Positions 16,666 to 23,073 are shown, counted from the stretch's first letter. The stretch is DNA of 43,034 bases from a virus (IMGVR_UViG_3300003885_000010:1-43034), one strand, 5' to 3'. The notes: generated by a model from the letters alone, not told the origin. Numbers and translations are program-made.

Positions 16666-16878
16666 TTACTTTATTGAGATAGTCTCCTTCCTTTCATACT
16701 GCCTGTCCATTACAGGATAGAGTGTCATGTGGTATGACAACTCCACCTTCCCTTCATTAGCGTCTAGTAGGTTGCCATTACATGGCACATCCTCCACCGC
16801 ACCCCTACCAGAGTGTCCTCTTGCACCGAACAACGCTTGCATGAAGATGATAACGATATTGAGTATATGTATACCCAT
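16666..16878 (-). CDS. Small protein with N-terminal membrane anchor, 70 aa
   Basis: AGAGGAG lies 8 bases before the ATG. Residues 3-19 (IHILNIVIIFMQALFGA) are hydrophobic, and the rest is polar with a basic end. The palindrome at 16910 lies 32 bases upstream of the start codon, a typical operator position. No family was recognised. Confidence 0.65.
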   Translation of the reverse strand: MGIHILNIVIIFMQALFGARGHSGRGAVEDVPCNGNLLDANEGKVELSYHMTLYPVMDRQYERKETISIK

Positions 16879-16909
16879 AAGGTTCTCCTCTCTATTGGTT
16901 TATGTTAAG

Positions 16910-16924
16910 GTTACAGTCTGTAAC
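16910..16924. promoter_or_regulatory. Palindrome site 2, GTTACAGTCTGTAAC
   Basis: Perfect dyad in the leader of the leftward 70-residue gene, 32 bases before its start codon. A CCTATC/GATAGG inverted repeat lies just beside it. Putative operator. Confidence 0.8.
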
Positions 16925-17142
16925 TTGCTTACTCCTATCATGTATGGATAGGTATAGCATCAATACTGCAACCACCTAGTCAAGTCTCTATTGAAGAGTG
17001 GAGACTTAGTACAACACTCACGGATTTGCAATCCGCCCTTGTATCACAGCATTACGGTTACATTACCTTCTGTGACCAAGCACCACTACCTCTGCCATTA
17101 CTTGTCACTGATTGTAGGTGACAATGGCATGGGTATTACGTT

Positions 17143-17184
17143 GGTATAACATAACCTACCTAATAAGATAGGTTATAGTATACC
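17143..17184 (-). other. 16-bp stem hairpin right after a stop codon
   Basis: GGTATAACATAACCTA (17143-17158) pairs with TAGGTTATAGTATACC (17169-17184), 14 of 16 positions matching, with a 10-base loop. It begins directly at the stop codon of the 75-residue gene on the - strand. No T-run follows, so RNA processing or mRNA end protection is more likely than simple termination. Confidence 0.6.
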
Positions 17185-17412
17185 TTACCTCCTAATATAT
17201 TCAATGAATTTCCAGTACTCTATCTGTAGGACAGCATGAAGGTGAGAGGATATTACACCACCGCCTAACACGTAGTCCACTAGCAACGCCGTCATAATAG
17301 CCACGAGTGTTGCTATAAACATCCTGTACAGTACTGTACCTACTGCTTTTATGGCAAATCCTATGCCAGTAAAAAGCAGGTCAATCTTCCTAAACAACGT
17401 CAGGGTTTTCAC
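17185..17412 (-). CDS. Small membrane protein, 75 aa
   Basis: GTG start with GGAG 7 bases upstream, overlapping the preceding gene by 23 bases. Hydrophobic stretch from about residue 12 to 50 (LLFTGIGFAIKAVGTVLY and MFIATLVAIMTALLVDYVLG), giving two membrane spans. No family was recognised. Confidence 0.65.
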   Translation of the reverse strand: MKTLTLFRKIDLLFTGIGFAIKAVGTVLYRMFIATLVAIMTALLVDYVLGGGVISSHLHAVLQIEYWKFIEYIRR

Positions 17413-17662
17413 TGGCAGGCTCCTTGTCTAGATAAGCTTTCAGACTACTAGCCATACGTTCTCTGGCCACTGTCTTACCATCTGCATATCCCTCAGCATA
17501 GGCGTTCTCTGTCGAACACGAGAGTTCGGCGTGTACTAGAGTAAGTTGGCTAACTGTTAACCTACAATCCTCTAGGATGCCTATGGTATCCTTACCTATC
17601 TCCTCCACTAAGATCAAACCTGTGTTGTTTGCAAAGTCTAAAACGACTCCAAAGGTTTTCAT
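17390..17662 (-). CDS. Hypothetical protein, 90 aa
   Basis: AGGAGGAA lies 7 bases before the ATG. Soluble; the C-terminal helix contains AYAEGYADGKTVARERM, a coiled-coil-like stretch. It overlaps the membrane-protein gene downstream. Its mRNA leader carries the nested CTTAAGG structure (17693-17786) and palindrome site 3. No family was recognised. Confidence 0.65.
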   Translation of the reverse strand: MKTFGVVLDFANNTGLILVEEIGKDTIGILEDCRLTVSQLTLVHAELSCSTENAYAEGYADGKTVARERMASSLKAYLDKEPASENPDVV

Positions 17663-17692
17663 TGGTGTTCCTCCTCTTAAGTTAACACCCGA

Positions 17693-17786
17693 GACAGCCT
17701 TAAGGCTCTATCGTCCGCTCACCACGGATACCCTTAAGGGCGTGGCCCTAGACGCATAACGCTTGACCACTGCTTAAGGCTGTGTC
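17693..17786 (-). ncRNA. Structured leader RNA with three CTTAAGG loops/arms
   Basis: Outer arms GACAGCCTTAAG (17693-17704) and CTTAAGGCTGTGTC (17773-17786) pair over 12 bases. Inside, CCACG (17722-17726) pairs with CGTGG (17741-17745) around the self-complementary CCCTTAAGGG. The left outer arm is also part of the palindrome AGCCTTAAGGCT. The three copies of CTTAAG could exchange partners or pair between two RNA molecules. It lies in the leader of the leftward 90-residue gene. No known riboswitch class was recognised. Confidence 0.45.
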
Positions 17787-17844
17787 AGTTATCAACTTGT
17801 CGTTCTGTTGATATGTCTACTAGTTCGGAGATCTTACTAGGTGA

Positions 17845-17859
17845 GTTACAGACTGTAAC
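17845..17859. promoter_or_regulatory. Palindrome site 3, GTTACAGACTGTAAC
   Basis: Perfect dyad directly next to the left arm of a TAGGTGA/TCACCTA inverted repeat, 183 bases upstream of the 90-residue gene. Putative operator. Confidence 0.8.
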
Positions 17860-18014
17860 CTCTGCTGTATCAATCACCTAACATCTCTTACTCCTGAGAG
17901 TGTACGTAACCTTTCGCATGAGGGGTAGAAAGCCTCAGAGGTTTCAAACTCCTGCTACTTATGGTCGATGGGGTGCACACACAGCAGTTAGACATAAAAC
18001 TATGGGACTAGCAG

Positions 18015-18452
18015 TTAGTGCAAGGTGTACTTGCTCTTTAAGAGTACATCAAGTAGAGTCACAGAGTTATTTTCTTTCCCATGATTCTCTTTCTCTTTCT
18101 TCTGCTTTTCCTTACCCTTGTTTTGGTTTCCATTCTTGTCATAGCCATCACGAATTGACTTGTACTTAACACCGACTCGCTTCTCAAGTATAGATGTATC
18201 CACTTGAGTCTCATAGTATGCTTCTGAGTTATCCAACAGGTACAACTGCAAAGTCTCTAGGTCATCACCCACGTTTTTAGAGGCTATCGTATTGAGATTT
18301 GACAGCTTCATGTATTTGGACTTAGCTTCCTGTAGTAGAAAATCAAGAGCACGTACCTCTTCAGAGAGGTTACGAAATGGTGCGTAACGAAGGGAATACC
18401 AAGGCTTATAAGTTGCCATTAGATCCCCATTGGTAATAGTACGCCTAAACAT
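18015..18452 (-). CDS. Hypothetical basic protein, 145 aa
   Basis: Very strong ribosome site (AGGAGGTGAT) just before the ATG at 18452. The N-terminal 100 residues look helical. Residues 110-135 are a Lys/Glu/Asn tract (NKGKEKQKKEKENHGKENN), a probable disordered nucleic-acid or protein contact. The strong ribosome site suggests high expression early in infection. No family was recognised. Confidence 0.75.
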   Translation of the reverse strand: MFRRTITNGDLMATYKPWYSLRYAPFRNLSEEVRALDFLLQEAKSKYMKLSNLNTIASKNVGDDLETLQLYLLDNSEAYYETQVDTSILEKRVGVKYKSIRDGYDKNGNQNKGKEKQKKEKENHGKENNSVTLLDVLLKSKYTLH

Positions 18453-18689
18453 ACATCACCTCCTACTAATTAGAATTGAATTAAAGGATTTGCTACACTG
18501 TAATTGTCTTACTGATTAACTAGCTGTGTATCCTGTATGGAGAGTATGTGCTTAGATGCACAGACACACAGGTGCAAGGGTCGCTTGCTTATTTCCACAG
18601 CATGGACTGTTCCGCTTCTATTGTTAGGCTTCACTAAGTACAGTCAACTTCTTCCTAGATGTTACACTCACTGTTTTCCTTTATCGACC

Positions 18690-18800
18690 TTAGCCTTTGG
18701 GCCTAGCCAGTGAGAGATTGTTGATTTTGCTTAGTTGTTTATGGCCCTCGCTAAGATCAACGGTCTTCGTGCCAATGTGGTTGGCTAAAATATTTATCAT
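18690..18800 (-). CDS. Doubtful small ORF, 36 aa (frame open to 18905)
   Basis: From the ATG at 18800 the product begins MINILANHIGTKTVDLSEGH. The same frame is open upstream for another 35 codons with protein-like composition (GNPYTYIIRIGHTSKAHSG), but no ATG and only a TTG at 18815. A short frame MRSALLWKERP with a +1 relation ends just where the upstream part begins, next to AGGAGAG. It could be a small gene, a shifted gene or a decayed one. Confidence 0.25.
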   Translation of the reverse strand: MINILANHIGTKTVDLSEGHKQLSKINNLSLARPKG

Positions 18801-18992
18801 GCGGTCTAGTACCAACTCCCTGCCGCTATGAGCTTTACTCGTGTGTCCTATTCTTATGATGTAGGTGTAAGGATTACCTACGGTCTCTCCTTCCAGAGCA
18901 AGGCACTACGCATACGTTGTATATAGCGGAGTGTTGTACCTTACCTGCTGTAAGTGGCGAGGTGCGCTGCGTCCTCTTAACCGGTGTAGAGG

Positions 18993-19007
18993 GTTACAGT
19001 CTGTAAC
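18993..19007. promoter_or_regulatory. Palindrome site 4, GTTACAGTCTGTAAC
   Basis: Perfect dyad in the non-coding stretch between the 591-residue gene (ends 19101) and the 145-residue gene. A CCTCT/AGAGG hairpin abuts it. Putative operator. Confidence 0.8.
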
Positions 19008-19100
19008 TTGTTAAAACATACAGCTCATAAAGAGCTATGGTGGTTTGTCTTCTTGTTGATAAAACTCAAGATACATTACGTACACCTGTTGTGTTGCGCT

Positions 19101-20876
19101 TTACTGGATACCACTATTGTGCTTACGCAATGCCGCTATAAGCAGACTAGCGTGATCTTTCTTTTTCTGAAGCGCTTCAATGCGCCTTGTTTTAGTAACC
19201 TGTTGCTTAGCCTTCAGTATAGCAAAGGCTTTGTCACGTTTAACAGCAAAGGGATTAACTTCTGTATTCATTACACCTACTGCTTTATCCAACAGTTTAA
19301 CTCCTTGTGCTAGGACTTTATAGGTGCCTGTCTTACGCAGCTCATGCTCGCGATACCCCTCCTTAGAAGTAGAAAGGTAAGCCTTGAGTACTGTTGCACG
19401 TTGTAGCAGTTTCTTCCAGTCGCCATCGTAGATAGGGGGAGCAATACGTGAGCCTAGCCCTTTCAATTCAGTGACTACAGTGGTGCTGTGGAGCAAGGCA
19501 ACGTTACACCCTATTCTACGCAGATCATTCACCTCTTGCATTACACGCAATGCTCGGCGAGGTTTCCTATATTCTGTGTTGTTAGCCCAACGTCTATACG
19601 TGCGACGTTCATCACTGACAACGATTCGTGTGTTGCATTCTTTATCGAAATGCTCTCGTACTTCACCCACTCTACGTGAATCATAGGGGCTAAGTCGAAC
19701 AAAGGCTTTCAAAGGGTCATCCCTAAACTGCACCTTAAACAGTTCAAACTGATTTGCAAGTGTTTTTACTGTGGCCTTGCTTGTTGCACTTGCGGTTTTA
19801 CTACGGTGTAAGTACATATCCCAATTCATGAGACTGATAGTACCCTCCGCATTTTCTAACTCTCTTTCAAGAGCTTTTATCTTAGTCCCTTGACACGGTG
19901 TGTCATTGCCCATCAAGACAAGGACTTCTTCCTTAAGCCCCGCATTCTCCTTCAAAAGCAAAGAGACTTCATAATCCTTACGAGAGCTTAAGACTGTTAC
20001 ACCCCTAGCTGTAGTGAAGGGCTTTGCTATAGCCTCCCAATCCACATGCCAAGCACCTGCTGAATAGTACGTGTACAACGTAACAATATCAGGCCAATCT
20101 TCCGGCTGAAAGTTATTGATATACCACTGGATGTCTTTGACAGCGGGTGTAAAGCCCGGGTCATTCCTATAGAACGAAGACATTGTGGTACCATCCATTG
20201 TACCATTAGGTAACTTAGGGGTTACAGTCTGTAACTTCTCCCTTACTGCTGGCGGATACATGCCACCTTTAAGGAAGTCAGAGATAGGTCGTCCACTAGG
20301 GGTTAGCCCCGTCTTCTCCTCTCTCTTTATACGCAAGTACTCAGTCCACGTAATTACCCCGTGTGACTGCGCTATGTTTGTAGGGCCAACGAACTTGCGA
20401 TCATCGTTAGCTGCTTTGGTTTTCTCAGTACGCTTACGTACCGGACAACCTTTAGCTTCCCACTCTGAAAGTGTTAAGCTCGTAGTGCTACCATGATGAC
20501 GTGTATCAAGAAGCGTTAACTCCCTGATAATATAAGCTGTTTCCTCTCCTTCACTTGGTGCCGCAGGATGTGAATCACCCCAATACCTCATCATGTTTAT
20601 TTCCCACTCTAACTCCTCGCTTTTGGAGCGCGTGGTTACAGTCTGTAACCTACCTTCTATAGGTATTACAGGTGCCTTTACCTTGTCCTGTTTTGGAGGC
20701 GGAACTAGGTATACATCCTCATTTAATAGAGGATCAATCAACCTGTTGTTTAGGGCAACAGTTTTTTTCTTGAATGGAGGTGGCTCAGGCCCAGTATCAG
20801 GGATAATGTGGCATATCTTGCCACTCCATAGAGTCTTGTAACGACTCACTTTCTTTTGGTGTGGTTTCCTCTTCAT
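19101..20876 (-). CDS. Large unknown early protein, 591 aa
   Basis: The ATG at 20876 (MKRKPHQKKVSR) has GAGGA 9 bases upstream. The longer frame to 20927 has none. It is by far the largest gene of the early region. The first 50 residues are basic and Pro rich (PEPPPFKKKTVALNNR). The middle contains aromatic segments (KDIQWYINNFQPEDWPDI), and a coiled-coil-like stretch (KIKALERELENAEGTIS) lies near residue 345. The C terminus is Lys/Arg rich (KRDKAFAILKAKQQVTKTRR), so nucleic-acid contact is plausible. Two copies of the palindrome lie in its coding DNA, both read as Leu-Gln-Thr-Val-Thr. No polymerase, nuclease or other enzyme motif was found. Confidence 0.7.
   Translation of the reverse strand: MKRKPHQKKVSRYKTLWSGKICHIIPDTGPEPPPFKKKTVALNNRLIDPLLNEDVYLVPPPKQDKVKAPVIPIEGRLQTVTTRSKSEELEWEINMMRYWGDSHPAAPSEGEETAYIIRELTLLDTRHHGSTTSLTLSEWEAKGCPVRKRTEKTKAANDDRKFVGPTNIAQSHGVITWTEYLRIKREEKTGLTPSGRPISDFLKGGMYPPAVREKLQTVTPKLPNGTMDGTTMSSFYRNDPGFTPAVKDIQWYINNFQPEDWPDIVTLYTYYSAGAWHVDWEAIAKPFTTARGVTVLSSRKDYEVSLLLKENAGLKEEVLVLMGNDTPCQGTKIKALERELENAEGTISLMNWDMYLHRSKTASATSKATVKTLANQFELFKVQFRDDPLKAFVRLSPYDSRRVGEVREHFDKECNTRIVVSDERRTYRRWANNTEYRKPRRALRVMQEVNDLRRIGCNVALLHSTTVVTELKGLGSRIAPPIYDGDWKKLLQRATVLKAYLSTSKEGYREHELRKTGTYKVLAQGVKLLDKAVGVMNTEVNPFAVKRDKAFAILKAKQQVTKTRRIEALQKKKDHASLLIAALRKHNSGIQ
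20221..20235. promoter_or_regulatory. Palindrome site 5, GTTACAGTCTGTAAC
   Basis: Perfect dyad inside the 591-residue gene, coding for Leu-Gln-Thr-Val-Thr (REKLQTVTPK). Same element as the intergenic copies. Confidence 0.75.
20635..20649. promoter_or_regulatory. Palindrome site 6, GTTACAGTCTGTAAC
   Basis: Perfect dyad inside the 591-residue gene, 414 bases from site 5 and in the same frame, so it again codes for Leu-Gln-Thr-Val-Thr (GRLQTVTTR). Confidence 0.75.
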
Positions 20877-20986
20877 TGCAAAGTCCTCAATTACGACCCT
20901 TGCAAGAGGATAGAGACTTCCTAACAAATCCCTATACTCTTACAAGGGACAGTAAATTAGTGAGAGCGAGTAGCCTATAACTCAAG

Positions 20987-21001
20987 GTTACAGACTGTAA
21001 C
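20987..21001. promoter_or_regulatory. Palindrome site 7, GTTACAGACTGTAAC
   Basis: Perfect dyad 110 bases upstream of the 591-residue gene. It lies within an outer inverted repeat, AGAGCGAG (20963-20970) and CTCGCTCT (21001-21008). On the - strand the site is followed by TTATAGG, a possible -10 box, so it may overlap a promoter. Confidence 0.8.
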
Positions 21002-21310
21002 TCGCTCTTACGCTTGTTACAACTAGCCTCATCCTGTAACTGGTACAGGGACTAGCCTTATTGTACCCTCTCTATGAGACTATGAACCGCCTCGTAAACC
21101 AGAAGCACAACGACGTATCCTTACACATGGCAAACCCTTTCACCATAGTCCTATGGTGTTGTATAGACAACCTATCTCTAGCAGACCGAGGCGCACGCCA
21201 TGCCCTCATAACACTAGCGCATTAAGTTTATGCTATCAGACTATCTTCATAGGCGATTGCTTTAGTGTCCTTTGTTTTGATTTTGCTAGCACATCGGGGC
21301 ATGATCACAC

Positions 21311-21325
21311 GTTACAGACTGTAAC
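21311..21325. promoter_or_regulatory. Palindrome site 8, GTTACAGACTGTAAC
   Basis: Perfect dyad in the hairpin-rich non-coding stretch, enclosed by CTAGCAC (21286-21292) and GTGCTAG (21352-21358). Confidence 0.8.
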
Positions 21326-21680
21326 CTCATACAAATAATGCTAGACTTTCAGTGCTAGACCATAACGCAATAAGGTGCGGCTGTTATGGTGGACGTGTAT
21401 GCCCTGTTAGGGCTGCTATAGTGTAATGCGATTCATGCTTAGCATGTACGCCACTAATAAAGACAAGCCTTTACCTTGTAAGGTGTAGCACTACAGCCAG
21501 AGGCTGCTAGTGTGCTGCTTATCTAGCTTACACGAACAATAAGAACCGCCTACAGCGGCATGGCCTGCATTTCAACACACCTTTATGACTCATAATACCC
21601 CACCCTTCTGCCTTAGATCGGCAGGTGTGGCATGATACTTCCTATAAAACAATAAGCACAACGCAACAAGCCTTAAGAGC

Positions 21681-21730
21681 ACAACAGGTTAAAAACTTGT
21701 AGCTAACAACAGGTTAACAACTTCTAGCTG
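21681..21730. repeat. Tandem repeat, 2 x 25 bases
   Basis: Two adjacent 25-base units (21681-21705 and 21706-21730), 22 of 25 positions alike, each beginning ACAACAGGTTAA and holding CTAGCTG or GTAGCTA near the end. They lie 19 bases past the stop of the 222-residue gene on the - strand. Confidence 0.8.
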
Positions 21731-21748
21731 CCAATAGGTAGCAAGGGC

Positions 21749-22417
21749 TTAGCTGGTGGCTGTTTTCACATGACTAAACTTACCCCCCACTTTTTGCAGC
21801 TTACCAATTGCCCCTTCCGCTCCCTGAATAACACGCAAGGCTTGGTCTTCAGGCAATTGAGCAAGGTGTTTAATTAAAATGCCTAGACGTGCCTTCAATT
21901 TGTCAGGCAGGTTGCTTGTTACAACTGAAATGGTTGACATATCCTTATTAGTGGACTTGGCAGTGCCCCCATCTTTCTTCTTACCGCTAACAGTACCACC
22001 AGCACTGTTACCACCGGTTACTTTATCGGCCGCCTTAATATACGATGTATACGTGTCGAACTTACGAGGGTCTACCCCATTTTTAATACCTCTGCGCAAG
22101 TTAGACTTACGCACCTTGTAGCTACCAACATACTTTGAAAAAGTCATGGTTAGATCGTTGGTTAACTCGATAACCTCAAGGAGTAGGTTGGCTTCCATTT
22201 CGCCAGTGGCTTTAAGAAAAGCCGTATCAATAGGGTAGACTTTGTTACCCTTTCCGTCAATCTTAGGGATAAATGCACTATCCCCTAACTCTAACACTTG
22301 CTCTTTTAGCAAAGCGAAGAAGTCTTCAGCAAGGCCACTTGCTTTAATTGCGTGGTCGAGATAAGAACGACCAACGCTATCATAGTGCGATACTTCTTTT
22401 TTTACTTCTACAGACAT
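21749..22417 (-). CDS. Hypothetical protein, 222 aa
   Basis: The ATG at 22417 (MSVEVKKEVSHYDSVG) has AAGGAG 7 bases upstream. Two helical parts are joined by a Gly/Ser/Thr/Lys-rich linker at about residues 120-150 (GGNSAGGTVSGKKKDGGTAK). The C-terminal part is helical and basic (LPDKLKARLGILIKHLAQL). The shape suggests a two-domain binding protein with a flexible linker. A terminator lies just upstream, so it probably has its own promoter or relies on read-through. No family was recognised. Confidence 0.75.
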   Translation of the reverse strand: MSVEVKKEVSHYDSVGRSYLDHAIKASGLAEDFFALLKEQVLELGDSAFIPKIDGKGNKVYPIDTAFLKATGEMEANLLLEVIELTNDLTMTFSKYVGSYKVRKSNLRRGIKNGVDPRKFDTYTSYIKAADKVTGGNSAGGTVSGKKKDGGTAKSTNKDMSTISVVTSNLPDKLKARLGILIKHLAQLPEDQALRVIQGAEGAIGKLQKVGGKFSHVKTATS

Positions 22418-22452
22418 AGTATTCTCCTTAATCTGTAAGAAAGATAAGTAAC

Positions 22453-22501
22453 AAAAAGGCACTAGGAATACCCACGTTTTAAGTAGGTATTATGTCGTGC
22501 C
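22453..22501 (-). terminator. Intrinsic terminator upstream of the 222-residue gene
   Basis: On the - strand GGCAC and GTGCC (22497-22501 and 22458-22462) pair, with inner AATACC/GGTATT, followed by TTTTTG. It ends the transcript of the lipoprotein and small-gene cluster. Confidence 0.8.
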
Positions 22502-22576
22502 CTCTTGTTACACCTGTATTATTAAGGCACCAGCTTACACCACACCTTAACATGCCTATACTCTTCTTTAGTATAG

Positions 22577-22623
22577 GGCTTGCCAATAGACACAGCTATA
22601 AAACTGTGCCTATCAGTCAAGCC
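22577..22623 (-). other. Nested hairpin directly after a stop codon
   Basis: GGCTTG (22577-22582) pairs with CAAGCC (22618-22623). Inside, ATAG.CACAG pairs with CTGTG.CTAT around an 8-base loop. A second hairpin, CCTATACT/AGTATAGG, is at 22555-22577. Together with the terminator at 22453 this forms a three-hairpin 3' end for the small-gene transcript. Confidence 0.55.
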
Positions 22624-22740
22624 TTATATGGAGACTTGTAGCACTATGGGGTAGGCCAACGCTAGTGCGCCACACAACAGTATAAGAACTGACAATAGCA
22701 GTGCGCTACGTATCGTCCCCCGTACTTTCAGCTTTTTCAT
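22624..22740 (-). CDS. Small membrane protein, 38 aa
   Basis: The ATG overlaps the stop of the 20-codon gene upstream (ATGA), and GAGGAAA lies before it. A basic N terminus (MKKLKVRGTIR) is followed by one membrane span (SALLLSVLILLCGALALAY). The layout is that of a single-pass inner-membrane peptide. No family was recognised. Confidence 0.55.
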   Translation of the reverse strand: MKKLKVRGTIRSALLLSVLILLCGALALAYPIVLQVSI

Positions 22741-22799
22741 TGGTGTGTTTCCTCACTCTTAGGAAAGGTAAACAACTCAAAGACTGCTTTATCAAGCAT
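22737..22799 (-). CDS. Very small ORF, 20 aa
   Basis: The product is MLDKAVFELFTFPKSEETHQ. TAGGAGAGG, which includes the stop codon of the lipoprotein gene, lies 7 bases before the ATG, and its stop overlaps the next ATG. The tight spacing suggests it is translated, either as a peptide or to couple its neighbours. Confidence 0.45.
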   Translation of the reverse strand: MLDKAVFELFTFPKSEETHQ

Positions 22800-22808
22800 T
22801 AGCCTCTC

Positions 22809-23033
22809 CTAGGGTGTGAGTTGTGCCAAAGTTTTATCGTCTTCAACCACCATTACTACAAGTACGGCCTCTTCTTCCTGAGGCAGTACTTCAGGCGGAC
22901 TACGTCCAAGGTTTTCTTGCTTATGTGCACTTAATTTTTCTAAGCCTGCCTCGAGTTGCTTATCTATACATCCTGTCAAGGGAGCACAGGCAACAACCAA
23001 CAGGCAGAGAAACGCCGTTGTATATTCTTTCAT
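22809..23033 (-). CDS. Putative lipoprotein, 74 aa
   Basis: The ATG at 23033 has AAGGTG 6 bases upstream. The N terminus is a lipoprotein signal: MKEYTTAFLCLLVVACAPLTGC, with hydrophobic core and lipobox Leu-Thr-Gly-Cys near residue 22. The mature part is short and acidic. A short phage lipoprotein recalls outer-membrane spanins or superinfection-exclusion lipoproteins. It lies in the early region, which favours exclusion over lysis. The single-span 38-residue protein is encoded nearby. The function is inferred. Confidence 0.65.
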   Translation of the reverse strand: MKEYTTAFLCLLVVACAPLTGCIDKQLEAGLEKLSAHKQENLGRSPPEVLPQEEEAVLVVMVVEDDKTLAQLTP

Positions 23034-23073
23034 AGTTAACACCTTTCTTTATTAGTGACTGAATTGCCACAAT

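Larger units (their letters stand above)
16879..17184. other. Non-coding stretch with hairpins
   Basis: No open frame over 13 codons with a ribosome site on either strand. It holds palindrome site 2, a 7-bp hairpin AAGTCTC/GAGACTT (16982-17007), a hairpin with CGGAT/ATCCG arms (17021-17035), a two-part hairpin TGCCATT.GTCAC/GTGAC.AATGGCA (17093-17129) and the long hairpin at 17143-17184. It is likely a leader for the 70-residue gene plus the 3' end of the gene before it. Confidence 0.6.
17663..18014. other. Non-coding leader region
   Basis: No convincing gene. It holds the nested CTTAAGG structure (17693-17786), a TATCAAC/GTTGATA hairpin (17790-17813), a CTAGT/ACTAG inverted repeat and palindrome site 3. 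The site lies inside a TAGGTGA/TCACCTA inverted repeat (17838-17880). A 35-codon frame on the - strand (MSNCCVCTPST...) lacks a ribosome site. Confidence 0.6.
18453..19100. other. 648-base stretch without a firm gene
   Basis: It holds palindrome site 4, a CTCACTG/CAGTGAG hairpin with an inner AGCC/GGCT stem (about 18667-18714), a GTAGGT/ACCTAC hairpin (about 18861-18881) and a CCTCT/AGAGG hairpin beside the palindrome. One 72-codon frame is open on the - strand (18690-18905) but lacks an early ATG; see the separate entry. The region acts at least as the leader of the 145-residue gene. Confidence 0.5.
20877..21748. other. 872-base non-coding stretch packed with short hairpins
   Basis: No gene with a ribosome site was found; 45-codon (21072-21209), 24-codon and 21-codon frames on the - strand lack good starts or length. 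It contains palindrome sites 7 and 8. The dyad CACCATAG.CTATGGTG is at 21141-21158. Small hairpins are GTTGT/ACAAC (21158-21171), CCATAAC/GTTATGG (21360-21389), GCCCT/AGGGC (21401-21413), CATGC/GCATG (21434-21446), CAGCC/GGCTG (21494-21506), CCGC/GCGG (21546-21558) and CTGCC/GGCAG (21608-21624). It may be a structured RNA or a replication/packaging site. Confidence 0.55.

Noticed and set aside
17021-17035. tRNA-Cys-like anticodon arm on the - strand (GGATTGCAAATCC)
   Set aside because: The stem and a GCA anticodon loop look right, but no D arm, no GTTCRA T arm and no paired acceptor ends were found around it. Treated as a plain hairpin.
17900-18169. 89-codon frame on the + strand
   Set aside because: Opposes the well-supported 145-residue gene and lacks a ribosome site.
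19008-19313. 101-codon frame on the + strand
   Set aside because: Antisense to the end of the 591-residue gene and low in charged residues, as expected for a shadow.
21072-21209. 45-codon basic frame on the - strand (MRAWRAPRSARDRLS...)
   Set aside because: No ribosome site, and it overlaps a perfect dyad and a hairpin; kept only as part of the non-coding region description.
21153-21338. 61-codon frame on the + strand
   Set aside because: No ribosome site, wrong strand for the arm, and it runs across hairpins and a palindrome.
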